DNA from: Candidatus Latescibacterota bacterium
GTDB lineage: Bacteria; Krumholzibacteriota; Krumholzibacteriia; G020349025
NCBI GenBank assembly: GCA_020349025.1
Contig: CP070763.1
Span: 1,006,373-1,063,284, forward strand
Direction of reading: 5' to 3'
Length of the DNA stretch: 56,912 bases
In this document: positions 1 through 9,020 of the stretch, piece after piece
Numbering within the stretch: position 1 is the first letter of the stretch
Layout: each line of letters starts with the position of its first letter
Notes under the pieces: generated by a model
The model's input: the letters and a program-made list of their open reading frames with translations, nothing else
What the model was told of the DNA's origin: nothing
Database searches by the model: none
Translations under genes and position numbers: made by a program

Positions 1-19
1 CGCGCGCGCGCGCGCGCGC
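1..19. repeat. (CG)n dinucleotide run at the window edge
   Basis: The first 19 bases are an uninterrupted alternation of C and G. Read in the alaS frame they encode alternating Arg and Ala. The run lies exactly at the window start, so its true length cannot be seen. Confidence 0.9.
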
Positions 20-504
20 AGGCGCGTGCGCTCGGTGTCGGCCCGAGCGGCGACGCGTTGCGTCGCATCGACGAGATCCAGGAGGAGAACCGCAGCCTGC
101 GTCGTGAGCTCGAGGGCGCCCGCATGCAGCTCGCCGGCAACCTGTCGAGCGATCTGCTGCATGCAGCGGTCGACGTCGACGGCGCCCGCGTGATCTCCGC
201 CCGCGTCGATGTCAGCAGCGTCGAGGCGCTGCGGGAGCTGGCGGACGCGCTGCGCGGGGAGCTCGCGAGCGGTGCTGCAGTCTTGTCGACCGAGATGGGG
301 GAGAAGATCGTGTTCCTGGCAACGGTGACCGACGATCTCGTGAAGCGCGGTGTGAAAGCGGGAGACCTGGTGAGTCGGGTGGCTCGAATCACGGGCGGGG
401 GTGGCGGCGGCAAGCCCCACCTGGCCCAGGCGGGCGGCCGGGACAAGAGTCGTTGGCAAGAGGCACTCGACCAGGTGGTGCCGCTCGTGAGGTCGATGCT
501 GTGA
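1..504 (+). CDS. alaS: Alanine--tRNA ligase, C-terminal fragment (5' end outside the window)
   Basis: This is the last 167 residues of alanyl-tRNA synthetase, which charges tRNA-Ala in the cytoplasm. Frame 1 is open back to base 1, so the start lies upstream. A short coiled-coil-like stretch (IQEENRSLRRELEGARMQL) is followed by the DHHA1-type C-Ala region. The diagnostic glycine-rich motif GGGGGGKPHLAQAGG is at about residues 130-145 of the fragment. Catalytic and editing domains are not in view. The stop codon overlaps the GTG start of the downstream polysaccharide export gene (GTGA), so the two are probably translationally coupled. The fold and the motif make the identification firm despite truncation. 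Confidence 0.93.
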   Translation, partial: RARARAQARALGVGPSGDALRRIDEIQEENRSLRRELEGARMQLAGNLSSDLLHAAVDVDGARVISARVDVSSVEALRELADALRGELASGAAVLSTEMGEKIVFLATVTDDLVKRGVKAGDLVSRVARITGGGGGGKPHLAQAGGRDKSRWQEALDQVVPLVRSML

Positions 505-2027
505 TTCGCGCCGCGGGCCATGCGAAGCGTTTGCACGCCGTGCTCCTCATGACGCTCGGTCTGGTGGCCGCAACGTCCTGGGCGCAGACGCCGCAGCCCC
601 CCACGGAGCGAGCCTCCGATCCCACGAAGCCGACGCCCAACCTGGGTGAGATGTTCCGGAGCGTGCCGAGCAGCGACCCGCAGATGCTGGAGCGCACGCG
701 CTTCGTCAGTCCCGAGGTGCTGGAAGCCGCGATCGATCCGCAGACCTACGTTCTGGGTCCACACGACATCCTCGCCGTGATGATCCTCGTCGGGCAGACG
801 CGCCTCGAGCGCCTTCCCGTGCTGCCGGAGGGGGTCGTCGTCGTGCCTGGCGTCGGCGCCGTGCCGGCATCGGGGCGCACGATCGTCGAGTTCCGCGAGG
901 CGCTACGGCGCCAGCTCTCGCGGCACTACCAGAACTTCGAGCTCTACAGCTATCTGGCCGTCGCGCGTCAGGTGCGCGTCTACGTCACCGGTGAGGTGCG
1001 CGAGCCGGGCACCCTCGTCGCGCGTCCCTACGAGCGCGTCTCGGATGTCATCGAGCGTGCGGGTGGCTTCACCGAGATGGCGTCGTGGCGCTTCATCGAG
1101 CTCAGTCGCACCGATGGCAACGACGCAGGTTCGACGCGCGTGGACCTCGGTGCCTACTACCTGCGCGGGGAGCTCGACTCGAATCCACAGCTGATGGATG
1201 CGAACGCGGTGTTCGTGCCAGCGCGCCGCAACGAAGTGGAGATTCTCGGCGAGGTAGCGGTTCCGGGCACTTACGAGCTCGTCGAGGGTGAGCTTCTGCG
1301 CGATCTCCTCGATCTCGCAGGCGGGCCGACGCCGCATGCGGATTTGTCGCAGGTGAGCGTGGATGCGTTCGACCCCAATGGCGCCGCCACGGTTCACACC
1401 TACGATCTGCGCTCGGAGTCACCGCGTGTCGAGCGTGCCGTACGTGTCAGCGTGCTCTCGTCGCTCCTCGGCAGACGCCGGATGTTCGTCATTGCCCCGG
1501 ATGGTGAGAACCACGTTCTCTACCTCTCCCCGTCCGAAACGCTGCAAGACCTGGTGCGTCGCGTGGCGCAGCTGGAACGCGACACCGATCTCGCGGAGGC
1601 GCGTCTGGTGACGCGTGACTCCACCGGCGCGCGCATCGAGCTGTCCGTGGACATCGCCCGGGTCCTCGCCGGGGAGGGGGATCGGCCGCTGCAGGATGGC
1701 GACGTGCTGTCGGTGCCTGCGGTCAAGGACTACGTCTACGTCAGCGGCTTCGTGGCGCGGCCCGGTCGCTACCCCTACCGTGCCGATTGGACGGTCGGCG
1801 ACTACATTGGAGAGGCGGGAGGCACGACCGGAACCGGCAACCGCAAGAAGGCGACCATCTTCGACTCGTCGGGGGAAGAGCGCGGGAGCGACCGTGGCGG
1901 ACGGGTCGGGCGAGGCGATACCATTCACGTCAACGAGAGCACGGGAAGCAAGATCCGTGGTGCCGTCGGCGTCTTCGCGAGCTTGGCAGCACTGGCGCTT
2001 TCGGTCGTGGCTCTGTCGCGGAACTGA
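501..2027 (+). CDS. Wza-like polysaccharide export protein with SLBB domains
   Basis: The 508-residue product is an outer-membrane/periplasmic polysaccharide exporter of the Wza/OtnA type. A signal peptide spans residues 1-28 (hydrophobic LLMTLGLVAAT, cleavage after SWA). A Poly_export domain begins at YVLGPHDILAVM (about residue 83). Three SLBB-like units follow, recognisable by VYVTGEVREPGTL, VEILGEVAVPGTY and VYVSGFVARPGRYPYR. The C-terminus is a hydrophobic helix (about 20 residues), as in Wza where it forms the outer-membrane pore. No lipobox cysteine is seen, unlike E. coli Wza. The GTG at 501 is chosen because GAGGT lies seven bases upstream and it overlaps the alaS stop. The genes that follow make activated sugars and the first lipid-linked sugar. 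Confidence 0.85.
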   Translation: MIRAAGHAKRLHAVLLMTLGLVAATSWAQTPQPPTERASDPTKPTPNLGEMFRSVPSSDPQMLERTRFVSPEVLEAAIDPQTYVLGPHDILAVMILVGQTRLERLPVLPEGVVVVPGVGAVPASGRTIVEFREALRRQLSRHYQNFELYSYLAVARQVRVYVTGEVREPGTLVARPYERVSDVIERAGGFTEMASWRFIELSRTDGNDAGSTRVDLGAYYLRGELDSNPQLMDANAVFVPARRNEVEILGEVAVPGTYELVEGELLRDLLDLAGGPTPHADLSQVSVDAFDPNGAATVHTYDLRSESPRVERAVRVSVLSSLLGRRRMFVIAPDGENHVLYLSPSETLQDLVRRVAQLERDTDLAEARLVTRDSTGARIELSVDIARVLAGEGDRPLQDGDVLSVPAVKDYVYVSGFVARPGRYPYRADWTVGDYIGEAGGTTGTGNRKKATIFDSSGEERGSDRGGRVGRGDTIHVNESTGSKIRGAVGVFASLAALALSVVALSRN

Positions 2028-2048
2028 GCTCCAACCGGGAGGCACTCT

Positions 2049-3116
2049 ATGAAGGCTCTGATCCTGAGCGGCGGCAAGGGCACGCGCTTGCGCCCGATCA
2101 CGCACACGAGTGCGAAGCAGCTCGTCCCGGTTGCAAACCGACCGATCCTCTTCTACGGGCTCGACGCCGTACGCGCCGCGGGCATCGAAGAGGTGGGGAT
2201 CGTCGTCGGCGACACGCACCGCGAGATTCGCGCCGCGGTCGGGGATGGTTCGAGCTTCGGTCTGCGCGTCGAGTACATCCGCCAAGAGCAGCCGTTGGGT
2301 TTGGCACACGCGGTGAAGGTCTCGCACGGGTTTCTGCGAGATTCCCCCTTCGTCATGTATCTCGGCGACAACCTCATCCCGGATGGAATCACCGACCTCG
2401 TGCACGAGTTCGAGAAGGGGGAATGCGACGCACAGATCCTGCTCGCGCACGTCCCGAACCCGAGCGCGTTCGGTGTGGCGCAGCTGGACGCGCGGGGACG
2501 CGTGTTGCGACTCGACGAGAAACCGAGAAAGCCGAAGAGCGATCTGGCGCTCGTCGGTGTCTACATGTTCGATTCCACGGTGTTCGAGGCGGTGAACGCC
2601 ATCGAGCCGAGCGGGCGCGGAGAGCTCGAGATCACCGATGCCATCCAGTATCTGATCGATCACGGCCGCCGCGTGCGCTCCCATGTCATCCACGGGTGGT
2701 GGAAGGACACCGGCAAGCTGGAGGACATGTTGGAGGCGAACCGCATCGTGCTCACGAGCCTGGAGAGACGCGTGGAGGGAAGCGTCGACGCCGAGTCGCA
2801 GATCGAGGGTCAGGTGGTGCTGGAGAAGGGCGCGCGCGTCGAGGCCAGCGTCTTGCGCGGCCCGCTGATCGTAGGTTCCGGCGCCGTCATCCGTGCAAGC
2901 TACGTCGGACCCTTCACCTCGATCGCCGCCGATTGCGTCATCGAGCACAGCGAGATCGAGCACAGCATCGTGCTGGAGTCGTCACAGATCGTCGGCATCG
3001 GAGCTCGGATCGAGAGCAGCCTCGTGGGACGAAACGTGCGCATCTGGCGGGGCGAGGCGCGTCCCAAGGCCTATAAGTTCATGGTGGGCGACAGCAGTGA
3101 GATCCACCTTTCCTGA
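2049..3116 (+). CDS. rmlA: Glucose-1-phosphate thymidylyltransferase, long RmlA type
   Basis: The 355-residue protein joins glucose-1-phosphate and dTTP, the first step of dTDP-sugar synthesis. The nucleotidyltransferase signature LSGGKGTRLRPIT is at residues 6-18, and YLGDNLIPDG carries the metal-binding Asp. The length exceeds the roughly 290 residues of classical RmlA. The extra C-terminal part, from about residue 245, reads as a left-handed beta-helix with hexapeptide-like repeats (VEASVLRGPLIVGSGAVI). This is the architecture of the 'long' family (TIGR01208 type). The start has GGGAGG upstream. RmlD follows eight bases downstream, which supports a dTDP-rhamnose role, although another dTDP-hexose is possible. 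Confidence 0.85.
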   Translation: MKALILSGGKGTRLRPITHTSAKQLVPVANRPILFYGLDAVRAAGIEEVGIVVGDTHREIRAAVGDGSSFGLRVEYIRQEQPLGLAHAVKVSHGFLRDSPFVMYLGDNLIPDGITDLVHEFEKGECDAQILLAHVPNPSAFGVAQLDARGRVLRLDEKPRKPKSDLALVGVYMFDSTVFEAVNAIEPSGRGELEITDAIQYLIDHGRRVRSHVIHGWWKDTGKLEDMLEANRIVLTSLERRVEGSVDAESQIEGQVVLEKGARVEASVLRGPLIVGSGAVIRASYVGPFTSIAADCVIEHSEIEHSIVLESSQIVGIGARIESSLVGRNVRIWRGEARPKAYKFMVGDSSEIHLS

Positions 3117-3124
3117 GGAGCAAC

Positions 3125-4000
3125 GTGCCTGCGGCTCGAGATCAAACCGGCGTCGCGCGCTGCCGCGTCGTCGTCACGGGCGCGGATGGGATGCTCGGTG
3201 GCGCCGTCGTCGAGGAGTTCGGGCGCCATCACGACGTGCGCCCGATGCGCCGCGCGCATTGCGATCTGGTCGATCCGCGCTGCACGCGCGACTGGATGCT
3301 CGCCGAGGCTCCCGAGATCATCGTGCACTGCGCCGCCTGGACCGACGTCGACGGCTGCGAGGGCGACCCGGAACGGGCCATGCGGGAGAACGCCTTCGCC
3401 ACGCGCAACGTGGCGCTCGCCGCACAACGGTGTGAGGCTCGCCTCTGCTACATCAGCTCCGACTACGTCTTCGACGGGCGCAAGGAAGGTGCGTACGTCG
3501 AGGAGGACGAGCCGGCGCCGCTCAACGTATACGGGCGTTCGAAGCGGGCGGGCGAGACGCACGTGCTACGCTACGTGCCACGCAGCTGGGTCGTGCGCAC
3601 GAGCTGGCTCTTCGGCCCCGGGGGCAACAACTTCGTCGCCACGATGGTCGATCTGGTGCGGCGCAAGGACGCGGTGCGCGTCGTGCACGACCAGGTGGGT
3701 TCGCCGACCTACACCCGCGATCTGGCGGGTGCGCTGCGCACTTTGGTGCAGTCGGAGATCTACGGCATCTACCACGTGACGAACTCCGGCACCTGTTCCT
3801 GGTACGAGCTCGCACGTGCCATTTCGCACTGTCTGAAAGCGCCGTGCCGCGTGCAGCCGTGTCGCAGCGAGGAGTACCCACGCCCCGCGGCGAGGCCAGC
3901 CAACTCGGTGCTCGAGGGCCGCTACGCACGTTGGAGCGGCTTGCCCACGCTTCGCCCCTGGCACGAAGCGCTCACCGCGTACATGGAGCAGCTGCGATGA
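3125..4000 (+). CDS. rmlD: dTDP-4-dehydrorhamnose reductase
   Basis: The 291-residue protein is an extended short-chain dehydrogenase that makes the last reduction to dTDP-L-rhamnose using NAD(P)H. A Rossmann GADGMLG motif is at residues 19-25, ISSDYVFDG marks the active-site serine region, and the catalytic Tyr-Lys pair is in YGRSK (Tyr136, Lys140). Length is normal for RmlD. The GTG start lies four bases after GAGGAG and follows rmlA by eight bases. Its stop overlaps the ATG of the next gene (ATGA). No rmlB or rmlC is present in the window, so those steps must be encoded elsewhere. Confidence 0.88.
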   Translation: MPAARDQTGVARCRVVVTGADGMLGGAVVEEFGRHHDVRPMRRAHCDLVDPRCTRDWMLAEAPEIIVHCAAWTDVDGCEGDPERAMRENAFATRNVALAAQRCEARLCYISSDYVFDGRKEGAYVEEDEPAPLNVYGRSKRAGETHVLRYVPRSWVVRTSWLFGPGGNNFVATMVDLVRRKDAVRVVHDQVGSPTYTRDLAGALRTLVQSEIYGIYHVTNSGTCSWYELARAISHCLKAPCRVQPCRSEEYPRPAARPANSVLEGRYARWSGLPTLRPWHEALTAYMEQLR

Positions 4001-5469
4001 ATCCGGTGGAGAAGGTGCGGAAGCAGGCGCCGGCCGTGCCGCGTCCGACGGAAACAGACGCCGTTCCGAGCGGCCTGGCGCTGCGCAACACCTCGCTCAT
4101 TCTGCCGAGCATTCTGCTCCTCACCGACCTGCTGGTGATGGAGAGCGCCTTCCTGTGCGTCTACTGGGCGCGCTTCCTCTCCGGATGGTTCCCGGTCCCA
4201 TGGGGGATTCCCGATCTCGGCGTCTACCTGGCGGGTTCCTGCGGGACGTTGCTGCTCTTCGTCGGAATCTTCTACGTGCTCGGGATGTACGATCTGCGCC
4301 GACGCCCCAGCATCGTCGACGACATCACCGGGCTCGCCCGCGGCATACTGATCGGAGCCATCCTGCTCGCCGCGGCCGCTTTCTTCTATCGCGGTTACTC
4401 CTTCTCCCGCACCTTCGTCGTCGGCTTCTCCGTCACCAGCTACGTGTTCCTCCTCGCGGGTCGCGTTTTCGCGCGCTATCTGCACCTGATCGCGCGAGGC
4501 ATGGGCGTCGGTCTCGAGCGCCTGGCGCTGCTCGGGCGTGGCCCGACGCAGGAGCGTGTCGTCCGCACTCTGAGCGCGCGTCCAGGCCTCGGGCTGCAGA
4601 TCGCAGGTGAGATCGTGCGCCAGGAGGCGGAGCCGCGAGCCTTGCCCATCCTGGGAACGCTGGAGGAAATCGACCGCATCGTCGAACGCAACGCCATCGA
4701 CATGCTCGTGGTGACGTTGCCGCTGCGCGAGATCGAGCAGTTGGCACCGATCCTGGAGCGTCTCGCCGACTCGCACGTGCGCGTCAGCCTGGTGCCGGAG
4801 CTCGAAGAGGTGCGTGCCACCAACCTGCACGTCCACCACGTCGAAGGACTGCCATTCCTCGAAATGCGACAGGTGGCTCTCACCGGAATCCACCGCGTCT
4901 TCAAGCGCGCCTTCGACATCGTGTTGTCCGGCCTGATGCTCCTGCTTCTTTCGCCCGTGCTCGCGTGCATCGCCGTGGCGGTGCGGATCTCGTCGCACGG
5001 ACCCATCCTCTACCGGCAGCAGCGCGTCGGGCGCGACGGTCGCGTCTTCCAGATGCTCAAATACCGAACGATGCATCAGGATGCCGAATCGCACACCGGG
5101 CCCGTGTTCGCGCGTGCAGGCGACCCCCGCCGCACGCGGCTGGGAGAGTGGCTGCGCACCTACAGCCTGGACGAGCTGCCACAGCTCTATAATGTTCTGC
5201 GCGGTGACATGAGCCTCGTGGGACCGCGTCCGGAGCGCCCGGTGTTCGTCCAGGAGTTCCGAACCAGGATCCCGCGCTACTTCGAACGCCACAAGGTGCG
5301 CTCCGGAATCACCGGGTGGGCGCAGGTCAACGGTTTGCGCGGTGATACACCGCTCGAGGAGCGCACGCGCTACGACATCTACTACGTGGAGAACTGGTCG
5401 CTCGCGTTCGACATCAAGATCCTGATCATGACGTTGCGGTCAGTCGTATCGCGACGCAACGCCTACTGA
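3997..5469 (+). CDS. Undecaprenyl-phosphate sugar phosphotransferase (WcaJ/WbaP type)
   Basis: The 490-residue membrane protein is expected to transfer a hexose-1-phosphate to undecaprenyl phosphate, the first step of repeat-unit assembly. The N-terminal half has several membrane spans (SLILPSILLLTDLLVM, GTLLLFVGIFYVLGMY and others). A CoA-binding-like Rossmann region lies in the middle (about residues 165-270). The C-terminal bacterial sugar transferase domain (about 300-490) has an anchoring helix, the KYRTM motif, the catalytic dyad Asp392-Glu393 in LDELPQLYNVLRGDMS and SLVGPRPERP. The ATG overlaps the rmlD stop. All catalytic motifs are intact, in contrast to the related domain at 50990-53173. 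The exact sugar cannot be read from sequence. Confidence 0.88.
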   Translation: MNPVEKVRKQAPAVPRPTETDAVPSGLALRNTSLILPSILLLTDLLVMESAFLCVYWARFLSGWFPVPWGIPDLGVYLAGSCGTLLLFVGIFYVLGMYDLRRRPSIVDDITGLARGILIGAILLAAAAFFYRGYSFSRTFVVGFSVTSYVFLLAGRVFARYLHLIARGMGVGLERLALLGRGPTQERVVRTLSARPGLGLQIAGEIVRQEAEPRALPILGTLEEIDRIVERNAIDMLVVTLPLREIEQLAPILERLADSHVRVSLVPELEEVRATNLHVHHVEGLPFLEMRQVALTGIHRVFKRAFDIVLSGLMLLLLSPVLACIAVAVRISSHGPILYRQQRVGRDGRVFQMLKYRTMHQDAESHTGPVFARAGDPRRTRLGEWLRTYSLDELPQLYNVLRGDMSLVGPRPERPVFVQEFRTRIPRYFERHKVRSGITGWAQVNGLRGDTPLEERTRYDIYYVENWSLAFDIKILIMTLRSVVSRRNAY

Positions 5470-5482
5470 GCCGGAGGTTCCC

Positions 5483-6463
5483 TTGTCGCAGACGCACGAG
5501 CTCCTGCCGCTGATCCGCAAGAAGGTGGGAGATTTCCTCTATCCATACGGAGCCTTTCCGGACGAGGACTACGAGCAAGCCGAGGGGTACGAGACCGACT
5601 ACTTCACCTCCGGTGACGACGACCCGATGGGGGACCGCTACCGTTGCGTGACGGTCGTCAGTGCGGAGAAGCTCGTGCCTCTTTTCGTCGAGCTCTGTGC
5701 GCTTCTGCCCCCGCGCGTGCACGTCGTGCTCGAACGGGCATCCGAAGACGTCTACACCGAGCGCGACGTCTTCTTGAGCGAGTTGGAGGTGGAGCGCGAG
5801 CAGTTCATCGACGTGTTCAAAGCTTTCGAGTTCACCTTCGCCGAGGACGGCATGCTCGGAATTGGCGCATTCGGCCACGAGATCCCGCTCGAGATCTTCC
5901 TGGCGGACCACAAGGAGATCGTCCTCTTCGCGCCGGAGATCGGAGCCGTGACCGACATTCTCAAGGCGCACGGGTTGAAGGCGCGCAAGCTGGAGTACTT
6001 CTACGAACGCTCGCACACGCACCTCGCGCTCACGCAGTATCGCGGTCTGCGCGGGGCGCAGTTCGACTACCTGCACGTGGCGGATCGCGTCCGCCACCTC
6101 TTCGGCATGCACTTGCAGCAGGATGACGATCACAACATCGACAGCGAGGGCAATCCCCTCGGGCTGGTGCCGTGGCGCGCCATCGTCGTGTTGACGCCGA
6201 GCCGCCGGGCACGCGCCGGTCGCCGGCGCAACCGGCATTTCCTGCAGGAGTTCTTCCTCACGGCGCAGAACCGTCGCCAGGCGCGCGAGCTGCTGGAGGC
6301 ACGCCTGGAGCGTGACGGTTGCGTGCTGCAGAGCCTCGACGAGCTCTTTCGCATCGACGTGGCGGATCTACCTGCCGACGTCCGTCCGGCGACGGAGCTG
6401 CTGCAGCGGCCCGGGATCTGGTATGTCGGTGAGAAAACCGAGACCGACGTTCACTGGCACTGA
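5483..6463 (+). CDS. Conserved-looking protein of unknown function
   Basis: I do not recognise this 326-residue protein. It has no signal peptide or membrane segment. The N-terminal third is acidic and aromatic (DEDYEQAEGYETDYF), the middle alternates hydrophobic strands and helices, and a short basic stretch (RRARAGRRRN) precedes a helical C-terminal part. The TTG start is chosen for GGAGGT four to five bases upstream. It is the last gene of the polysaccharide group, 13 bases after the sugar-phosphate transferase, and ends two bases before a convergent glycosyltransferase stop. Codon use matches its neighbours, so it is very likely a real gene. A cytoplasmic role linked to polysaccharide synthesis is only a guess from position. 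Confidence 0.7.
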   Translation: MSQTHELLPLIRKKVGDFLYPYGAFPDEDYEQAEGYETDYFTSGDDDPMGDRYRCVTVVSAEKLVPLFVELCALLPPRVHVVLERASEDVYTERDVFLSELEVEREQFIDVFKAFEFTFAEDGMLGIGAFGHEIPLEIFLADHKEIVLFAPEIGAVTDILKAHGLKARKLEYFYERSHTHLALTQYRGLRGAQFDYLHVADRVRHLFGMHLQQDDDHNIDSEGNPLGLVPWRAIVVLTPSRRARAGRRRNRHFLQEFFLTAQNRRQARELLEARLERDGCVLQSLDELFRIDVADLPADVRPATELLQRPGIWYVGEKTETDVHWH

Positions 6464-6465
6464 AG

Positions 6466-7593
6466 TCAGGCACACTTCTCGGTCCATTCTTGCCAGAGTC
6501 GCTCCAACGTCTGACGCATCTCCCTGACGTAGCGTGCACGGTCGAAGCGCTCTGCGTGATTGCGCAGGCGACGCGCGTCGAAAGCGTCGTCGCGGAAACC
6601 GCGCAGGACCTGCGCCCAATCCTCTGCTGCCTCCGATGCCACGTGGATACCGGTCTCGCCGGCGACGACGGTCTCCAACGCGCCACCGGCGGCGCGTGCG
6701 ATGACGGGGCGGCCCGACGCCATCACCTCGAGCGGGGTGATGCCGAAATCCTCCACGCCGGGGAACAGGAGTGCGCGGCAACGCGCATAGAGGCGCGCCA
6801 GATCGTGCGTGCTCTGCCACGGCAAGAACTCGACCGCAGCGCCGCGTGCACGTTTTCTCAAGCGCTCGAGGTCAGGCCCCTGGCCGACGACGAGGAGCCG
6901 AGCGCGGGCCCGTCGCGCCGCGTCGATCGCAAGATCCACGCGCTTGTACCCGGACAGAGCCCCGACGGCCAGGAAGTAGTCTCCGGGGGAACCCGGGTCC
7001 GGGGCGAAGAGCCGACAATCGACGGGTGGGTGAACGACGAGCGCGCAGCGCTCGTAGTGGCGCTGGATGCGTTGCCGCACCGTCTCGGAGTTGGCAATGA
7101 AATGATGCACGCGTGCGGCGCTGCGCACGTCCCAACGTTGGAGCGGGTGCCGCACCAGGCGCGCCGCCGCGCGCACCAGGGGGCTGGCCTGTCCGGGACC
7201 GAAGTAGGCGTCGAACTGATCCCAGATGTAGCGCATCGGCGTGTGGCAGTAGCACACGTGCAGGGCGCCCGCTTGCGGCCGAACACCCTTCACCACGCAA
7301 TGGCTCGAGGAGATCACCAGATCGTATCCGTGCAGGTCGAAGCTCTCGGCCGCGCGCGGGAAGACGGGGAGGTAGCGTCGGTAGCCGCGTGCGGCTCCTG
7401 GCAGGTGCTGCACGAAGCTGGTCACGATGCGCCGCTCTTCGATGCGCGGCGAGACGCTGCCGCGGTTGTGCAAGAGCGTGAACAGGTCGGCGCGCGGGAA
7501 GATCTCACACAGCACCTCGAGGCACTTCTCGCCGCCGCGCATGCCGGTGAGCCAGTCGTGGACGAGCGCCACACGCTCCAGCGGCAATGGCAT
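6466..7593 (-). CDS. Glycosyltransferase family 4 (GT-B fold)
   Basis: The 375-residue protein is a retaining GT-B glycosyltransferase. The N-terminal acceptor half begins VALVHDWLTGMRGGEK, typical of mannosyl/glucosyltransferases of the GT4 group, and contains CHTPMRYIWDQF. The C-terminal donor half has FLAVGALSGYKRVDLAID, VVGQGPD and the nucleotide-sugar binding motif FPGVEDFGITPLEVMASGRPV (split here as EDFGITPLE and MASGRPV). The ATG at 7593 gives the normal N-terminus; a G-rich run precedes it. It lies 34 bases downstream of the phosphomannomutase gene on the same strand, so GDP-mannose is a plausible donor, though this is inferred from context. Confidence 0.85.
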   Translation of the reverse strand: MPLPLERVALVHDWLTGMRGGEKCLEVLCEIFPRADLFTLLHNRGSVSPRIEERRIVTSFVQHLPGAARGYRRYLPVFPRAAESFDLHGYDLVISSSHCVVKGVRPQAGALHVCYCHTPMRYIWDQFDAYFGPGQASPLVRAAARLVRHPLQRWDVRSAARVHHFIANSETVRQRIQRHYERCALVVHPPVDCRLFAPDPGSPGDYFLAVGALSGYKRVDLAIDAARRARARLLVVGQGPDLERLRKRARGAAVEFLPWQSTHDLARLYARCRALLFPGVEDFGITPLEVMASGRPVIARAAGGALETVVAGETGIHVASEAAEDWAQVLRGFRDDAFDARRLRNHAERFDRARYVREMRQTLERLWQEWTEKCA

Positions 7594-7627
7594 GGATCCC
7601 CCCGAGCGCCGCCGACTCGCGCACGAC

Positions 7628-8986
7628 CTAGAAGTTGACCTCGACGCTGTCGTACTCGCGCAGCTTGGCTCGCACGGTTTCCTGGATCCGCTCCAGGGTG
7701 TCCTGGCTGTCGCCCTCGAAGCGAACCACGAGGATCGGCTGCGTGTTGGAGGCGCGGACCAGGCCCCAGCCGCCGGGGAAGAGGATGCGCACGCCATCGA
7801 CGTCGATCGTCTCGTACTCGGCGCGGAAATGCGCGGCGATGTCTTCGACGATGCCGAACTTCTCCTCATCGCTCGAGGGCACGCGGATCTCCGGCGTCGA
7901 CACGTAGCGCGGCACGTCCGCGAGGCGGCTGCTGAGCGGAGTTTCGGCCGATGCCAGGATCTCGAGCGTTCGGCAGGCGGCGTAGATTCCGTCGTCGTAA
8001 CCGAAGTAGCGATCGGCGAAGTACATGTGGCCGCTCATTTCGCCGGCCAGCTGCGCCCCCGTCTCGCGCATGCGCGACTGGATGTGCGGATAGCCGGTGC
8101 GCCACATTTCCGGCTTCCCGCCGAGACGGCGCACTTCGTCGACGAGCGCCTGACTGCACTTGACGTCGAAGACGACCGGCCCCGGACGCGCGGCGAGGAG
8201 AGAGCGCGCATACAGGATGAGGAGCTCGTCCCCGAACAGGAGCCGGCCCCCCTCGTCGACGACGCCGACGCGATCCGCATCGCCGTCGAAGCCGATGCCG
8301 ATCTCCGCACCACTCGTGCGCACCTTCTGCATGAGATCCTCGACGTACTCCGGCACCGTCGGGTCCGCGACATGGTTCGGAAAGCGGCCGTCCGGTTCGC
8401 AGTAGAGGCCTTCGACGCGGCAGCCGAGCCTCTCGAGCAGGCGGGGCGCGACGACGCCGGCGGTGCCGTTGCCGCAGTCGATCGCCACGTGCAGCGGGCG
8501 CTCGAGTCGCACATCACGGGCGATGTGGTCGAGGTAGGCGTCGAGGACCTCCAGCCGTTCCAGGTCGCCGCGGCCCTGCGCGTAGTCGCCGCGCTGGGCG
8601 ATCTCCCAGATGCGCTGGATGTCGGCACCGAAGAGCGCCCGCTCCCGGGTGCGGCTCTTGAACCCGTTGAACTCAGGAGGGTTGTGGCTCGCCGTGACCA
8701 TGACCCCGCCATCCGCCTGCAGCGTCTCCACGGCGTAGTACATCACCGGGGTCGGCACCATCCCGACGTCGACGACGTCGCAACCGCAGGCGCGCAAGCC
8801 CTCGATGAGGGCGTTGGCGTACTCCTCCGAAGAGAGGCGCACGTCGCGGGCGACGACGATGCGCCTCAGATGCTCACCACGGTAGAGGGTGCCGAAGGCG
8901 CGTCCGAGCTTTGTGACGCCGTCGGCGTCGAGGTCGGTTCCGGCGATTCCGCGAATGTCATACTCCCGGAACATGTGCGCGTTCAC
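7628..8986 (-). CDS. manB: Phosphomannomutase/phosphoglucomutase
   Basis: The 452-residue protein belongs to the alpha-D-phosphohexomutase family, interconverting hexose-6-phosphate and hexose-1-phosphate. The phosphoserine loop TASHNPPEFNGFK places the catalytic Ser at residue 100. The metal-binding loop GFDGDADR and the sugar-binding GEMSGH motif are both present. The length fits PMM/PGM of the AlgC type. The GTG at 8986 is preferred because GGAGG lies about eight bases upstream; an in-frame ATG four codons later (8974) lacks such spacing. It heads a two-gene minus-strand unit with a GT4 enzyme, divergent from udk. With manC at 15773 it would supply GDP-mannose. Phosphoglucosamine mutase is less likely because its longer motifs are absent. 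Confidence 0.87.
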   Translation of the reverse strand: MNAHMFREYDIRGIAGTDLDADGVTKLGRAFGTLYRGEHLRRIVVARDVRLSSEEYANALIEGLRACGCDVVDVGMVPTPVMYYAVETLQADGGVMVTASHNPPEFNGFKSRTRERALFGADIQRIWEIAQRGDYAQGRGDLERLEVLDAYLDHIARDVRLERPLHVAIDCGNGTAGVVAPRLLERLGCRVEGLYCEPDGRFPNHVADPTVPEYVEDLMQKVRTSGAEIGIGFDGDADRVGVVDEGGRLLFGDELLILYARSLLAARPGPVVFDVKCSQALVDEVRRLGGKPEMWRTGYPHIQSRMRETGAQLAGEMSGHMYFADRYFGYDDGIYAACRTLEILASAETPLSSRLADVPRYVSTPEIRVPSSDEEKFGIVEDIAAHFRAEYETIDVDGVRILFPGGWGLVRASNTQPILVVRFEGDSQDTLERIQETVRAKLREYDSVEVNF

Positions 8987-9020
8987 GTGCGTGTCCTCCA
9001 GAGGCTCGAATGTGGTGCGC

